Below, one piece after another: positions 35,581-48,466 of a stretch of DNA of 64,000 nucleotides; the first letter of the stretch is position 1, and the number at the start of each line of letters is the position of its first letter. A program made the translations under genes and the position numbers. Source of the DNA: Hippophae tibetana (Eukaryota; Streptophyta; Magnoliopsida; Rosales; Elaeagnaceae); the NCBI GenBank assembly GCA_037013495.1, contig CM072810.1, forward strand, positions 52,314,843 to 52,378,842. Reading direction: 5' to 3'. The notes beneath the pieces were generated by a model. The model saw only the letters and a program-made list of their open reading frames with translations. It was not told where the DNA came from and searched no databases.

Positions 35581-37661
35581 CGAACTTCACCTCTAACTTG
35601 TGCTTTTATGGGATACAAATCGGAGATCATATTTTGATACCAAACGTAGGAAAATAGTTAATCCTTCCTTCCTAAATCTTAATCTTTCAATAAGGGACGC
35701 TTGAACTGTCACCCTTAATCCTCTTTCAAAGGTCACAACAAGTCACGAGGATGTTACCCCCCCGTGCACGACACAAGTCATTCTAAATGACACTTGGAAA
35801 CAACAAAGAAAGGTTACCCACAATAACGAACCCAGGGATGGTACTTACCTCGGTTGCATCATTCCGTCTCTTGTAAGCGAACTTTACCTCGAACTTGTGC
35901 TTTTATGGGACACAAATGGGAGATCATGTTTTGATACCAAACATAGGAAAATAGCTAATCCTTCCTTCCTAAAGCGTAAGCTTTCAATACGGGACGCTTG
36001 AACTACCACCCTTAATCCTCGTTCAAAGCTCACAACAAGTCACGAGGATGTTACCCCCCGTGCACGACAAAAGTCATTCAAAATGACACTTGGAAACAAC
36101 AACGAAAGGTTACCCACAACAACGAACCCAGGGATGGTACTTACCTCAGTTTCATCATTCCGTCACTTGTAAGCGAACTTCACCTCGAACTTGTGCTTTT
36201 ATGGGACACAAATCGGAGATCATGTTTTGATACCAAACATAGGAAAATAGCTAATCCTTCCTTCCTAAAGCGTAAGCTTTCAATACGGGACGCTTGAACT
36301 AGCACCCTTAATCCTCGTTCAAAGCTCACAACAAGTCACGAGGATGTTACCCCCCGTGCACGACAAAAGTCATTCAAAATGACACTTGGAAACAACAACG
36401 AAAGGTTACCCACAACAACGAACCCAGGGATGGTACTTACCTCAGTTTCATCATTCCGTCACTTGTAAGCGAACTTCACCTCTAAGTTGTGCTTTTATGG
36501 GATACAAATCGGAGATCATGTTTTGATACCAAACATAGGAAAATAGCTAATCCTTCCTTCCTAAAGCTTAAGCTTTCAATACGGGACGCTTGAACTGTCA
36601 CCCTTAATCCTCGTTCAAAGCTCACAACAAGTCACGAGGATGTTACCCCCCCGTGCACGACACAAGTCATTCTAAATGACACTTGGAAACAACAAGGAAA
36701 GGTTACCCACAACAACGAACCCAGGGATGGTACTTACCTCGGTTGCATCATTCCGTCTCTTGTAAGCGAACTTCACCTCTAACTTGTGCTTTTATGGGAT
36801 ACAAATCGGAGATCATATTTTGATACCAAACGTAGGAAAATAGCTAATCCTTCCTTCTTAAATCTTAAGCTTTCAATAAGGGACGCTTGAACTGTAACCC
36901 TTAATCCTCTTTCAAAGCTCACAACAAGTCACGAGGATGTTACCCCCCCGTGCACGACACAAGTCATTCTAAATGACACTTGGAAACAACATAGAAAGGT
37001 TACCCACAACAACCAACCCAGGGATGGTACTTACCTCGGTTGCATCATTCCGTCTCTTGTAAACGAACTTCACCTCGAACATGTGCTTTTATGGGATACA
37101 AATTCAGAGATCATGTTTTGATAACAAATATAGGAAAAATAGCTAATCCTTCCTTCCTAAAGCTTAAGCTTTCCATGCGGGACGCTTGAACTGTCACCCT
37201 TAATCCTCGTTCAAAGATCACAACAAGTCACGAGGCTGTTACCCCCCGTGCACGACACAAGTCATTCCAAATGACCCTTGGAAACAACATAGAAAGGTTA
37301 CCCACAACAACAAACCCAGGGATGGTACTTACCTCGGTTGCATCATTCCGTCTCTTGTAAGCGAACTTCACCTCTAAATTGTGCTTTTATGGGATACAAA
37401 TTCGGAGATCATGTTTTGATAACAAATATAGGAAAAATAGCTAATCCTTCCTTCCTAAAGCTTAAGCTTTCAATACGGGACGCTTGAACTGTCACCCTTA
37501 ATCCTCGTTCAATGCTCACAACAAGTCACGAGGATGTTACCCCCCCGTGCACGACACAAGTCATTCTAAATGACACTTGGAAACAACATAGAAAGGTTAC
37601 CCACAACAACAAACCCAGGGATGGATACTTACCTCGGTTGCATCATTCCGTCTCTTGTAAG
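35581..37661 (+). repeat. 7-mer HOR copy 1
   Basis: First 2081-bp copy. Its left edge sits inside a monomer whose 5' part belongs to the junction type (CTCCTGTAAG instead of CTCTTGTAAG just before 35580). From there I saw essentially no difference from copy 2. Confidence 0.9.
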
Positions 37662-39742
37662 CGAACTTCACCTCTAACTTGTGCTTTTATGGGATACAAA
37701 TCGGAGATCATATTTTGATACCAAACGTAGGAAAATAGTTAATCCTTCCTTCCTAAATCTTAATCTTTCAATAAGGGACGCTTGAACTGTCACCCTTAAT
37801 CCTCTTTCAAAGGTCACAACAAGTCACGAGGATGTTACCCCCCCGTGCACGACACAAGTCATTCTAAATGACACTTGGAAACAACAAAGAAAGGTTACCC
37901 ACAATAACGAACCCAGGGATGGTACTTACCTCGGTTGCATCATTCCGTCTCTTGTAAGCGAACTTTACCTCGAACTTGTGCTTTTATGGGACACAAATGG
38001 GAGATCATGTTTTGATACCAAACATAGGAAAATAGCTAATCCTTCCTTCCTAAAGCGTAAGCTTTCAATACGGGACGCTTGAACTACCACCCTTAATCCT
38101 CGTTCAAAGCTCACAACAAGTCACGAGGATGTTACCCCCCGTGCACGACAAAAGTCATTCAAAATGACACTTGGAAACAACAACGAAAGGTTACCCACAA
38201 CAACGAACCCAGGGATGGTACTTACCTCAGTTTCATCATTCCGTCACTTGTAAGCGAACTTCACCTCGAACTTGTGCTTTTATGGGACACAAATCGGAGA
38301 TCATGTTTTGATACCAAACATAGGAAAATAGCTAATCCTTCCTTCCTAAAGCGTAAGCTTTCAATACGGGACGCTTGAACTAGCACCCTTAATCCTCGTT
38401 CAAAGCTCACAACAAGTCACGAGGATGTTACCCCCCGTGCACGACAAAAGTCATTCAAAATGACACTTGGAAACAACAACGAAAGGTTACCCACAACAAC
38501 GAACCCAGGGATGGTACTTACCTCAGTTTCATCATTCCGTCACTTGTAAGCGAACTTCACCTCTAAGTTGTGCTTTTATGGGATACAAATCGGAGATCAT
38601 GTTTTGATACCAAACATAGGAAAATAGCTAATCCTTCCTTCCTAAAGCTTAAGCTTTCAATACGGGACGCTTGAACTGTCACCCTTAATCCTCGTTCAAA
38701 GCTCACAACAAGTCACGAGGATGTTACCCCCCCGTGCACGACACAAGTCATTCTAAATGACACTTGGAAACAACAAGGAAAGGTTACCCACAACAACGAA
38801 CCCAGGGATGGTACTTACCTCGGTTGCATCATTCCGTCTCTTGTAAGCGAACTTCACCTCTAACTTGTGCTTTTATGGGATACAAATCGGAGATCATATT
38901 TTGATACCAAACGTAGGAAAATAGCTAATCCTTCCTTCTTAAATCTTAAGCTTTCAATAAGGGACGCTTGAACTGTAACCCTTAATCCTCTTTCAAAGCT
39001 CACAACAAGTCACGAGGATGTTACCCCCCCGTGCACGACACAAGTCATTCTAAATGATACTTGGAAACAACATAGAAAGGTTACCCACAACAACCAACCC
39101 AGGGATGGTACTTACCTCGGTTGCATCATTCCGTCTCTTGTAAACGAACTTCACCTCGAACATGTGCTTTTATGGGATACAAATTCAGAGATCATGTTTT
39201 GATAACAAATATAGGAAAAATAGCTAATCCTTCCTTCCTAAAGCTTAAGCTTTCCATGCGGGACGCTTGAACTGTCACCCTTAATCCTCGTTCAAAGATC
39301 ACAACAAGTCACGAGGCTGTTACCCCCCGTGCACGACACAAGTCATTCCAAATGACCCTTGGAAACAACATAGAAAGGTTACCCACAACAACAAACCCAG
39401 GGATGGTACTTACCTCGGTTGCATCATTCCGTCTCTTGTAAGCGAACTTCACCTCTAAATTGTGCTTTTATGGGATACAAATTCGGAGATCATGTTTTGA
39501 TAACAAATATAGGAAAAATAGCTAATCCTTCCTTCCTAAAGCTTAAGCTTTCAATACGGGACGCTTGAACTGTCACCCTTAATCCTCGTTCAATGCTCAC
39601 AACAAGTCACGAGGATGTTACCCCCCCGTGCACGACACAAGTCATTCTAAATGACACTTGGAAACAACATAGAAAGGTTACCCACAACAACAAACCCAGG
39701 GATGGATACTTACCTCGGTTGCATCATTCCGTCTCTTGTAAG
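37662..39742 (+). repeat. 7-mer HOR copy 2
   Basis: 2081 bp. The one private change I noticed is AAATGATACTTGG instead of AAATGACACTTGG at about 39058. Confidence 0.9.
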
Positions 39743-41823
39743 CGAACTTCACCTCTAACTTGTGCTTTTATGGGATACAAATCGGAGATCATATTTTGAT
39801 ACCAAACGTAGGAAAATAGTTAATCCTTCCTTCCTAAATCTTAATCTTTCAATAAGGGACGCTTGAACTGTCACCCTTAATCCTCTTTCAAAGGTCACAA
39901 CAAGTCACGAGGATGTTACCCCCCCGTGCACGACACAAGTCATTCTAAATGACACTTGGAAACAACAAAGAAAGGTTACCCACAATAACGAACCCAGGGA
40001 TGGTACTTACCTCGGTTGCATCATTCCGTCTCTTGTAAGCGAACTTTACCTCGAACTTGTGCTTTTATGGGACACAAATGGGAGATCATGTTTTGATACC
40101 AAACATAGGAAAATAGCTAATCCTTCCTTCCTAAAGCGTAAGCTTTCAATACGGGACGCTTGAACTACCACCCTTAATCCTCGTTCAAAGCTCACAACAA
40201 GTCACGAGGATGTTACCCCCCGTGCACGACAAAAGTCATTCAAAATGACACTTGGAAACAACAACGAAAGGTTACCCACAACAACGAACCCAGGGATGGT
40301 ACTTACCTCAGTTTCATCATTCCGTCACTTGTAAGCGAACTTCACCTCGAACTTGTGCTTTTATGGGACACAAATCGGAGATCATGTTTTGATACCAAAC
40401 ATAGGAAAATAGCTAATCCTTCCTTCCTAAAGCGTAAGCTTTCAATACGGGACGCTTGAACTAGCACCCTTAATCCTCGTTCAAAGCTCACAACAAGTCA
40501 CGAGGATGTTACCCCCCGTGCACGACAAAAGTCATTCAAAATGACACTTGGAAACAACAACGAAAGGTTACCCACAACAACGAACCCAGGGATGGTACTT
40601 ACCTCAGTTTCATCATTCCGTCACTTGTAAGCGAACTTCACCTCTAAGTTGTGCTTTTATGGGATACAAATCGGAGATCATGTTTTGATACCAAACATAG
40701 GAAAATAGCTAATCCTTCCTTCCTAAAGCTTAAGCTTTCAATACGGGACGCTTGAACTGTCACCCTTAATCCTCGTTCAAAGCTCACAACAAGTCACGAG
40801 GATGTTACCCCCCCGTGCACGACACAAGTCATTCTAAATGACACTTGGAAACAACAAGGAAAGGTTACCCACAACAACGAACCCAGGGATGGTACTTACC
40901 TCGGTTGCATCATTCCGTCTCTTGTAAGCGAACTTCACCTCTAACTTGTGCTTTTATGGGATACAAATCGGAGATCATATTTTGATACCAAACGTAGGAA
41001 AATAGCTAATCCTTCCTTCTTAAATCTTAAGCTTTCAATAAGGGACGCTTGAACTGTAACCCTTAATCCTCTTTCAAAGCTCACAACAAGTCACGAGGAT
41101 GTTACCCCCCCGTGCACGACACAAGTCATTCTAAATGACACTTGGAAACAACATAGAAAGGTTACCCACAACAACCAACCCAGGGATGGTACTTACCTCG
41201 GTTGCATCATTCCGTCTCTTGTAAACGAACTTCACCTCGAACATGTGCTTTTATGGGATACAAATTCAGAGATCATGTTTTGATAACAAATATAGGAAAA
41301 ATAGCTAATCCTTCCTTCCTAAAGCTTAAGCTTTCCATGCGGGACGCTTGAACTGTCACCCTTAATCCTCGTTCAAAGATCACAACAAGTCACGAGGCTG
41401 TTACCCCCCGTGCACGACACAAGTCATTCCAAATGACCCTTGGAAACAACATAGAAAGGTTACCCACAACAACAAACCCAGGGATGGTACTTACCTCGGT
41501 TGCATCATTCCGTCTCTTGTAAGCGAACTTCACCTCTAAATTGTGCTTTTATGGGATACAAATTCGGAGATCATGTTTTGATAACAAATATAGGAAAAAT
41601 AGCTAATCCTTCCTTCCTAAAGCTTAAGCTTTCAATACGGGACGCTTGAACTGTCACCCTTAATCCTCGTTCAATGCTCACAACAAGTCACGAGGATGTT
41701 ACCCCCCCGTGCACGACACAAGTCATTCTAAATGACACTTGGAAACAACATAGAAAGGTTACCCACAACAACAAACCCAGGGATGGATACTTACCTCGGT
41801 TGCATCATTCCGTCTCTTGTAAG
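39743..41823 (+). repeat. 7-mer HOR copy 3
   Basis: 2081 bp. I noticed no private change relative to the majority form of the unit. Confidence 0.9.
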
Positions 41824-43904
41824 CGAACTTCACCTCTAACTTTTGCTTTTATGGGATACAAATCGGAGATCATATTTTGATACCAAACGTAGGAAAATAG
41901 TTAATCCTTCCTTCCTAAATCTTAATCTTTCAATAAGGGACGCTTGAACTGTCACCCTTAATCCTCTTTCAAAGGTCACAACAAGTCACGAGGATGTTAC
42001 CCCCCCGTGCACGACACAAGTCATTCTAAATGACACTTGGAAACAACAAAGAAAGGTTACCCACAATAACGAACCCAGGGATGGTACTTACCTCGGTTGC
42101 ATCATTCCGTCTCTTGTAAGCGAACTTTACCTCGAACTTGTGCTTTTATGGGACACAAATGGGAGATCATGTTTTGATACCAAACATAGGAAAATAGCTA
42201 ATCCTTCCTTCCTAAAGCGTAAGCTTTCAATACGGGACGCTTGAACTACCACCCTTAATCCTCGTTCAAAGCTCACAACAAGTCACGAGGATGTTACCCC
42301 CCGTGCACGACAAAAGTCATTCAAAATGACACTTGGAAACAACAACGAAAGGTTACCCACAACAACGAACCCAGGGATGGTACTTACCTCAGTTTCATCA
42401 TTCCGTCACTTGTAAGCGAACTTCACCTCGAACTTGTGCTTTTATGGGACACAAATCGGAGATCATGTTTTGATACCAAACATAGGAAAATAGCTAATCC
42501 TTCCTTCCTAAAGCGTAAGCTTTCAATACGGGACGCTTGAACTAGCACCCTTAATCCTCGTTCAAAGCTCACAACAAGTCACGAGGATGTTACCCCCCGT
42601 GCACGACAAAAGTCATTCAAAATGACACTTGGAAACAACAACGAAAGGTTACCCACAACAACGAACCCAGGGATGGTACTTACCTCAGTTTCATCATTCC
42701 GTCACTTGTAAGCGAACTTCACCTCTAAGTTGTGCTTTTATGGGATACAAATCGGAGATCATGTTTTGATACCAAACATAGGAAAATAGCTAATCCTTCC
42801 TTCCTAAAGCTTAAGCTTTCAATACGGGACGCTTGAACTGTCACCCTTAATCCTCGTTCAAAGCTCACAACAAGTCACGAGGATGTTACCCCCCCGTGCA
42901 CGACACAAGTCATTCTAAATGACACTTGGAAACAACAAGGAAAGGTTACCCACAACAACGAACCCAGGGATGGTACTTACCTCGGTTGCATCATTCCGTC
43001 TCTTGTAAGCGAACTTCACCTCTAACTTGTGCTTTTATGGGATACAAATCGGAGATCATATTTTGATACCAAACGTAGGAAAATAGCTAATCCTTCCTTC
43101 TTAAATCTTAAGCTTTCAATAAGGGACGCTTGAACTGTAACCCTTAATCCTCTTTCAAAGCTCACAACAAGTCACGAGGATGTTACCCCCCCGTGCACGA
43201 CACAAGTCATTCTAAATGACACTTGGAAACAACATAGAAAGGTTACCCACAACAACCAACCCAGGGATGGTACTTACCTCGGTTGCATCATTCCGTCTCT
43301 TGTAAACGAACTTCACCTCGAACATGTGCTTTTATGGGATACAAATTCAGAGATCATGTTTTGATAACAAATATAGGAAAAATAGCTAATCCTTCCTTCC
43401 TAAAGCTTAAGCTTTCCATGCGGGACGCTTGAACTGTCACCCTTAATCCTCGTTCAAAGATCACAACAAGTCACGAGGCTGTTACCCCCCGTGCACGACA
43501 CAAGTCATTCCAAATGACCCTTGGAAACAACATAGAAAGGTTACCCACAACAACAAACCCAGGGATGGTACTTACCTCGGTTGCATCATTCCGTCTCTTG
43601 TAAGCGAACTTCACCTCTAAATTGTGCTTTTATGGGATACAAATTCGGAGATCATGTTTTGATAACAAATATAGGAAAAATAGCTAATCCTTCCTTCCTA
43701 AAGCTTAAGCTTTCAATACGGGACGCTTGAACTGTCACCCTTAATCCTCGTTCAATGCTCACAACAAGTCACGAGGATGTTACCCCCCCGTGCACGACAC
43801 AAGTCATTCTAAATGACACTTGGAAACAACATAGAAAGGTTACCCACAACAACAAACCCAGGGATGGATACTTACCTCGGTTGCATCATTCCGTCTCTTG
43901 TAAG
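41824..43904 (+). repeat. 7-mer HOR copy 4
   Basis: 2081 bp. A private change near its left end reads AACTTTTGC instead of AACTTGTGC, at about 41842. Confidence 0.9.
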
Positions 43905-45985
43905 CGAACTTCACCTCTAACTTGTGCTTTTATGGGATACAAATCGGAGATCATATTTTGATACCAAACGTAGGAAAATAGTTAATCCTTCCTTCCTAAA
44001 TCTTAATCTTTCAATAAGGGACGCTTGAACTGTCACCCTTAATCCTCTTTCAAAGGTCACAACAAGTCACGAGGATGTTACCCCCCCGTGCACGACACAA
44101 GTCATTCTAAATGACACTTGGAAACAACAAAGAAAGGTTACCCACAATAACGAACCCAGGGATGGTACTTACCTCGGTTGCATCATTCCGTCTCTTGTAA
44201 GCGAACTTTACCTCGAACTTGTGCTTTTATGGGACACAAATGGGAGATCATGTTTTGATACCAAACATAGGAAAATAGCTAATCCTTCCTTCCTAAAGCG
44301 TAAGCTTTCAATACGGGACGCTTGAACTACCACCCTTAATCCTCGTTCAAAGCTCACAACAAGTCACGAGGATGTTACCCCCCGTGCACGACAAAAGTCA
44401 TTCAAAATGACACTTGGAAACAACAACGAAAGGTTACCCACAACAACGAACCCAGGGATGGTACTTACCTCAGTTTCATCATTCCGTCACTTGTAAGCGA
44501 ACTTCACCTCGAACTTGTGCTTTTATGGGACACAAATCGGAGATCATGTTTTGATACCAAACATAGGAAAATAGCTAATCCTTCCTTCCTAAAGCGTAAG
44601 CTTTCAATACGGGACGCTTGAACTAGCACCCTTAATCCTCGTTCAAAGCTCACAACAAGTCACGAGGATGTTACCCCCCGTGCACGACAAAAGTCATTCA
44701 AAATGACACTTGGAAACAACAACGAAAGGTTACCCACAACAACGAACCCAGGGATGGTACTTACCTCAGTTTCATCATTCCGTCACTTGTAAGCGAACTT
44801 CACCTCTAAGTTGTGCTTTTATGGGATACAAATCGGAGATCATGTTTTGATACCAAACATAGGAAAATAGCTAATCCTTCCTTCCTAAAGCTTAAGCTTT
44901 CAATACGGGACGCTTGAACTGTCACCCTTAATCCTCGTTCAAAGCTCACAACAAGTCACGAGGATGTTACCCCCCCGTGCACGACACAAGTCATTCTAAA
45001 TGACACTTGGAAACAACAAGGAAAGGTTACCCACAACAACGAACCCAGGGATGGTACTTACCTCGGTTGCATCATTCCGTCTCTTGTAAGCGAACTTCAC
45101 CTCTAACTTGTGCTTTTATGGGATACAAATCGGAGATCATATTTTGATACCAAACGTAGGAAAATAGCTAATCCTTCCTTCTTAAATCTTAAGCTTTCAA
45201 TAAGGGACGCTTGAACTGTAACCCTTAATCCTCTTTCAAAGCTCACAACAAGTCACGAGGATGTTACCCCCCCGTGCACGACACAAGTCATTCTAAATGA
45301 CACTTGGAAACAACATAGAAAGGTTACCCACAACAACCAACCCAGGGATGGTACTTACCTCGGTTGCATCATTCCGTCTCTTGTAAACGAACTTCACCTC
45401 GAACATGTGCTTTTATGGGATACAAATTCAGAGATCATGTTTTGATAACAAATATAGGAAAAATAGCTAATCCTTCCTTCCTAAAGCTTAAGCTTTCCAT
45501 GCGGGACGCTTGAACTGTCACCCTTAATCCTCGTTCAAAGATCACAACAAGTCACGAGGCTGTTACCCCCCGTGCACGACACAAGTCATTCCAAATGACC
45601 CTTGGAAACAACATAGAAAGGTTACCCACAACAACAAACCCAGGGATGGTACTTACCTCGGTTGCATCATTCCGTCTCTTGTAAGCGAACTTCACCTCTA
45701 AATTGTGCTTTTATGGGATACAAATTCGGAGATCATGTTTTGATAACAAATATAGGAAAAATAGCTAATCCTTCCTTCCTAAAGCTTAAGCTTTCAATAC
45801 GGGACGCTTGAACTGTCACCCTTAATCCTCGTTCAATGCTCACAACAAGTCACGAGGATGTTACCCCCCCGTGCACGACACAAGTCATTCTAAATGACAC
45901 TTGGAAACAACATAGAAAGGTTACCCATAACAACAAACCCAGGGATGGATACTTACCTCGGTTGCATCATTCCGTCTCTTGTAAG
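43905..45985 (+). repeat. 7-mer HOR copy 5
   Basis: 2081 bp. A private change reads TTACCCATAAC instead of TTACCCACAAC at about 45927. Confidence 0.9.
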
Positions 45986-48066
45986 CGAACTTCACCTCTA
46001 ACTTGTGCTTTTATGGGATACAAATCGGAGATCATATTTTGATACCAAACGTAGGAAAATAGTTAATCCTTCCTTCCTAAATCTTAATCTTTCAATAAGG
46101 GACGCTTGAACTGTCACCCTTAATCCTCTTTCAAAGGTCACAACAAGTCACGAGGATGTTACCCCCCCGTGCACGACACAAGTCATTCTAAATGACACTT
46201 GGAAACAACAAAGAAAGGTTACCCACAATAACGAACCCAGGGATGGTACTTACCTCGGTTGCATCATTCCGTCTCTTGTAAGCGAACTTTACCTCGAACT
46301 TGTGCTTTTATGGGACACAAATGGGAGATCATGTTTTGATACCAAACATAGGAAAATAGCTAATCCTTCCTTCCTAAAGCGTAAGCTTTCAATACGGGAC
46401 GCTTGAACTACCACCCTTAATCCTCGTTCAAAGCTCACAACAAGTCACGAGGATGTTACCCCCCGTGCACGACAAAAGTCATTCAAAATGACACTTGGAA
46501 ACAACAACGAAAGGTTACCCACAACAACGAACCCAGGGATGGTACTTACCTCAGTTTCATCATTCCGTCACTTGTAAGCGAACTTCACCTCGAACTTGTG
46601 CTTTTATGGGACACAAATCGGAGATCATGTTTTGATACCAAACATAGGAAAATAACTAATCCTTCCTTCCTAAAGCGTAAGCTTTCAATACGGGACGCTT
46701 GAACTAGCACCCTTAATCCTCGTTCAAAGCTCACAACAAGTCACGAGGATGTTACCCCCCGTGCACGACAAAAGTCATTCAAAATGACACTTGGAAACAA
46801 CAACGAAAGGTTACCCACAACAACGAACCCAGGGATGGTACTTACCTCAGTTTCATCATTCCGTCACTTGTAAGCGAACTTCACCTCTAAGTTGTGCTTT
46901 TATGGGATACAAATCGGAGATCATGTTTTGATACCAAACATAGGAAAATAGCTAATCCTTCCTTCCTAAAGCTAAAGCTTTCAATACGGGACGCTTGAAC
47001 TGTCACCCTTAATCCTCGTTCAAAGCTCACAACAAGTCACGAGGATGTTACCCCCCCGTGCACGACACAAGTCATTCTAAATGACACTTGGAAACAACAA
47101 GGAAAGGTTACCCACAACAACGAACCCAGGGATGGTACTTACCTCGGTTGCATCATTCCGTCTCTTGTAAGCGAACTTCACCTCTAACTTGTGCTTTTAT
47201 GGGATACAAATCGGAGATCATATTTTGATACCAAACGTAGGAAAATAGCTAATCCTTCCTTCCTAAATCTTAAGCTTTCAATAAGGGACGCTTGAACTGT
47301 CACCCTTAATCCTCTTTCAAAGCTCACAACAAGTCACGAGGATGTTACCCCCCCGTGCACGACACAAGTCATTCTAAATGACACTTGGAAACAACATAGA
47401 AAGGTTACCCACAACAACGAACCCAGGGATGGTACTTACCTCGGTTGCATCATTCCGTCTCTTGTAAACGAACTTCACCTCGAACATGTGCTTTTATGGG
47501 ATACAAATTCAGAGATCATGTTTTGATAACAAATATAGGAAAAATAGCTAATCCTTCCTTCCTAAAGCTTAAGCTTTCCATGCGGGACGCTTGAACTGTC
47601 ACCCTTAATCCTCGTTCAAAGATCACAACAAGTCACGAGGCTGTTACCCCCCGTGCACGACACAAGTCATTCCAAATGACCCTTGGAAACAACATAGAAA
47701 GGTTACCCACAACAACAAACCCAGGGATGGTACTTACCTCGGTTGCATCATTCCGTCTCTTGTAAGCGAACTTCACCTCTAACTTGTGCTTTTATGGGAT
47801 ACAAATTCGGAGATCATGTTTTGATAACAAATATAGGAAAAATAGCTAATCCTTCCTTCCTAAAGCTTAAGCTTTCAATACGGGACGCTTGAACTGTCAC
47901 CCTTAATCCTCGTTCAATGCTCACAACAAGTCACGAGGATGTTACCCCCCCGTGCACGACACAAGTCATTCTAAATGACACTTGGAAACAACATAGAAAG
48001 GTTACCCACAACAACAAAACCAGGGATGGATACTTACCTCGGTTGCATCATTCCGTCTCTTGTAAA
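45986..48066 (+). repeat. 7-mer HOR copy 6, edge copy with more changes
   Basis: 2081 bp, but with several differences from the other five: AATAACTAATCC (46655), GCTAAAGC instead of GCTTAAGC (46974), TTCCTAAATC (47263), CTGTCACCC (47301), CAACGAACCC (47419), CTCTAACTTG (47783) and AACAAAACCAGG (about 48018). After 48066 the sequence switches to TTGTAAACGAAC/TTGTTCTTTT, the e type of the 5-mer HOR. An older edge copy beside a freshly homogenised core is the simplest reading. Confidence 0.9.
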
Positions 48067-48466
48067 CGAACTTCACCTCGAACTTGTTCTTTTATGGGAT
48101 ACAAATTCGGAGATCATGTTTTGATAACAAATATAGGAAAAATAGCTAATCCTTCCTTCCTAAAGCTTAAGCTTCCCATACGGGACGCTTGAACTGTCAC
48201 CCTTAATCCTCGTTCAAAGATCACAACAAGTCACGAGGCTGTTACCCCCCGTGCACGACACAAGTCATTCTAAATGAGACTTGGAAACAACATAGAAAGG
48301 TTACCCACAACAACGATCCCCGGGATAGTACTTACCTCGGTTGCATCATTCCGTCTCTTGTAAGCGAACTTCACCTCGAACTTGTGCTTTTATGGGATAC
48401 AAATCGGAGATCATATTTTGATACCAAACATAGGAAAATAGTTAATCCTTCCTTCCTAAAGCTTAA

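Larger units (their letters stand above)
35581..48066 (+). repeat. 7-monomer higher-order repeat array, 2081 bp x 6
   Basis: Diagnostic sites recur at exactly 2081 bp: AATCTTTCAATAAGGG at 35681, 37762 and onward, and GTTCAATGCTCAC at 37506, 39587, 41668, 43749, 45830 and 47911. The seven monomers include one with TCAATAAGGG/CTCTTTCAAAGGTC, two with CGACAAAAGTCATTCAAAATGAC and CCGTCACTTG, one with CAAGGAAAGG, one with CTGTAACCC and CAACCAACCC, one of the d type (ATTCCAAATGACCC) and one starting TCAATGCTC. Copies differ at about one site each. Six copies fill the interval exactly, making it the youngest-looking part of the window. Confidence 0.93.

Noticed and set aside
22575-48066. CRISPR-like array (regular repeats)
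   Set aside because: There are no short repeats separated by unique spacers. The repeated unit is the full ~297-bp monomer without spacers.
47917-48192. Open frame of 91 codons (also at 52081), and 68-codon frames repeated every 2081 bp from 37512
   Set aside because: These are one reading of the 7-mer HOR copies. Their repetition reflects the DNA duplication, and their ends shift with single substitutions.
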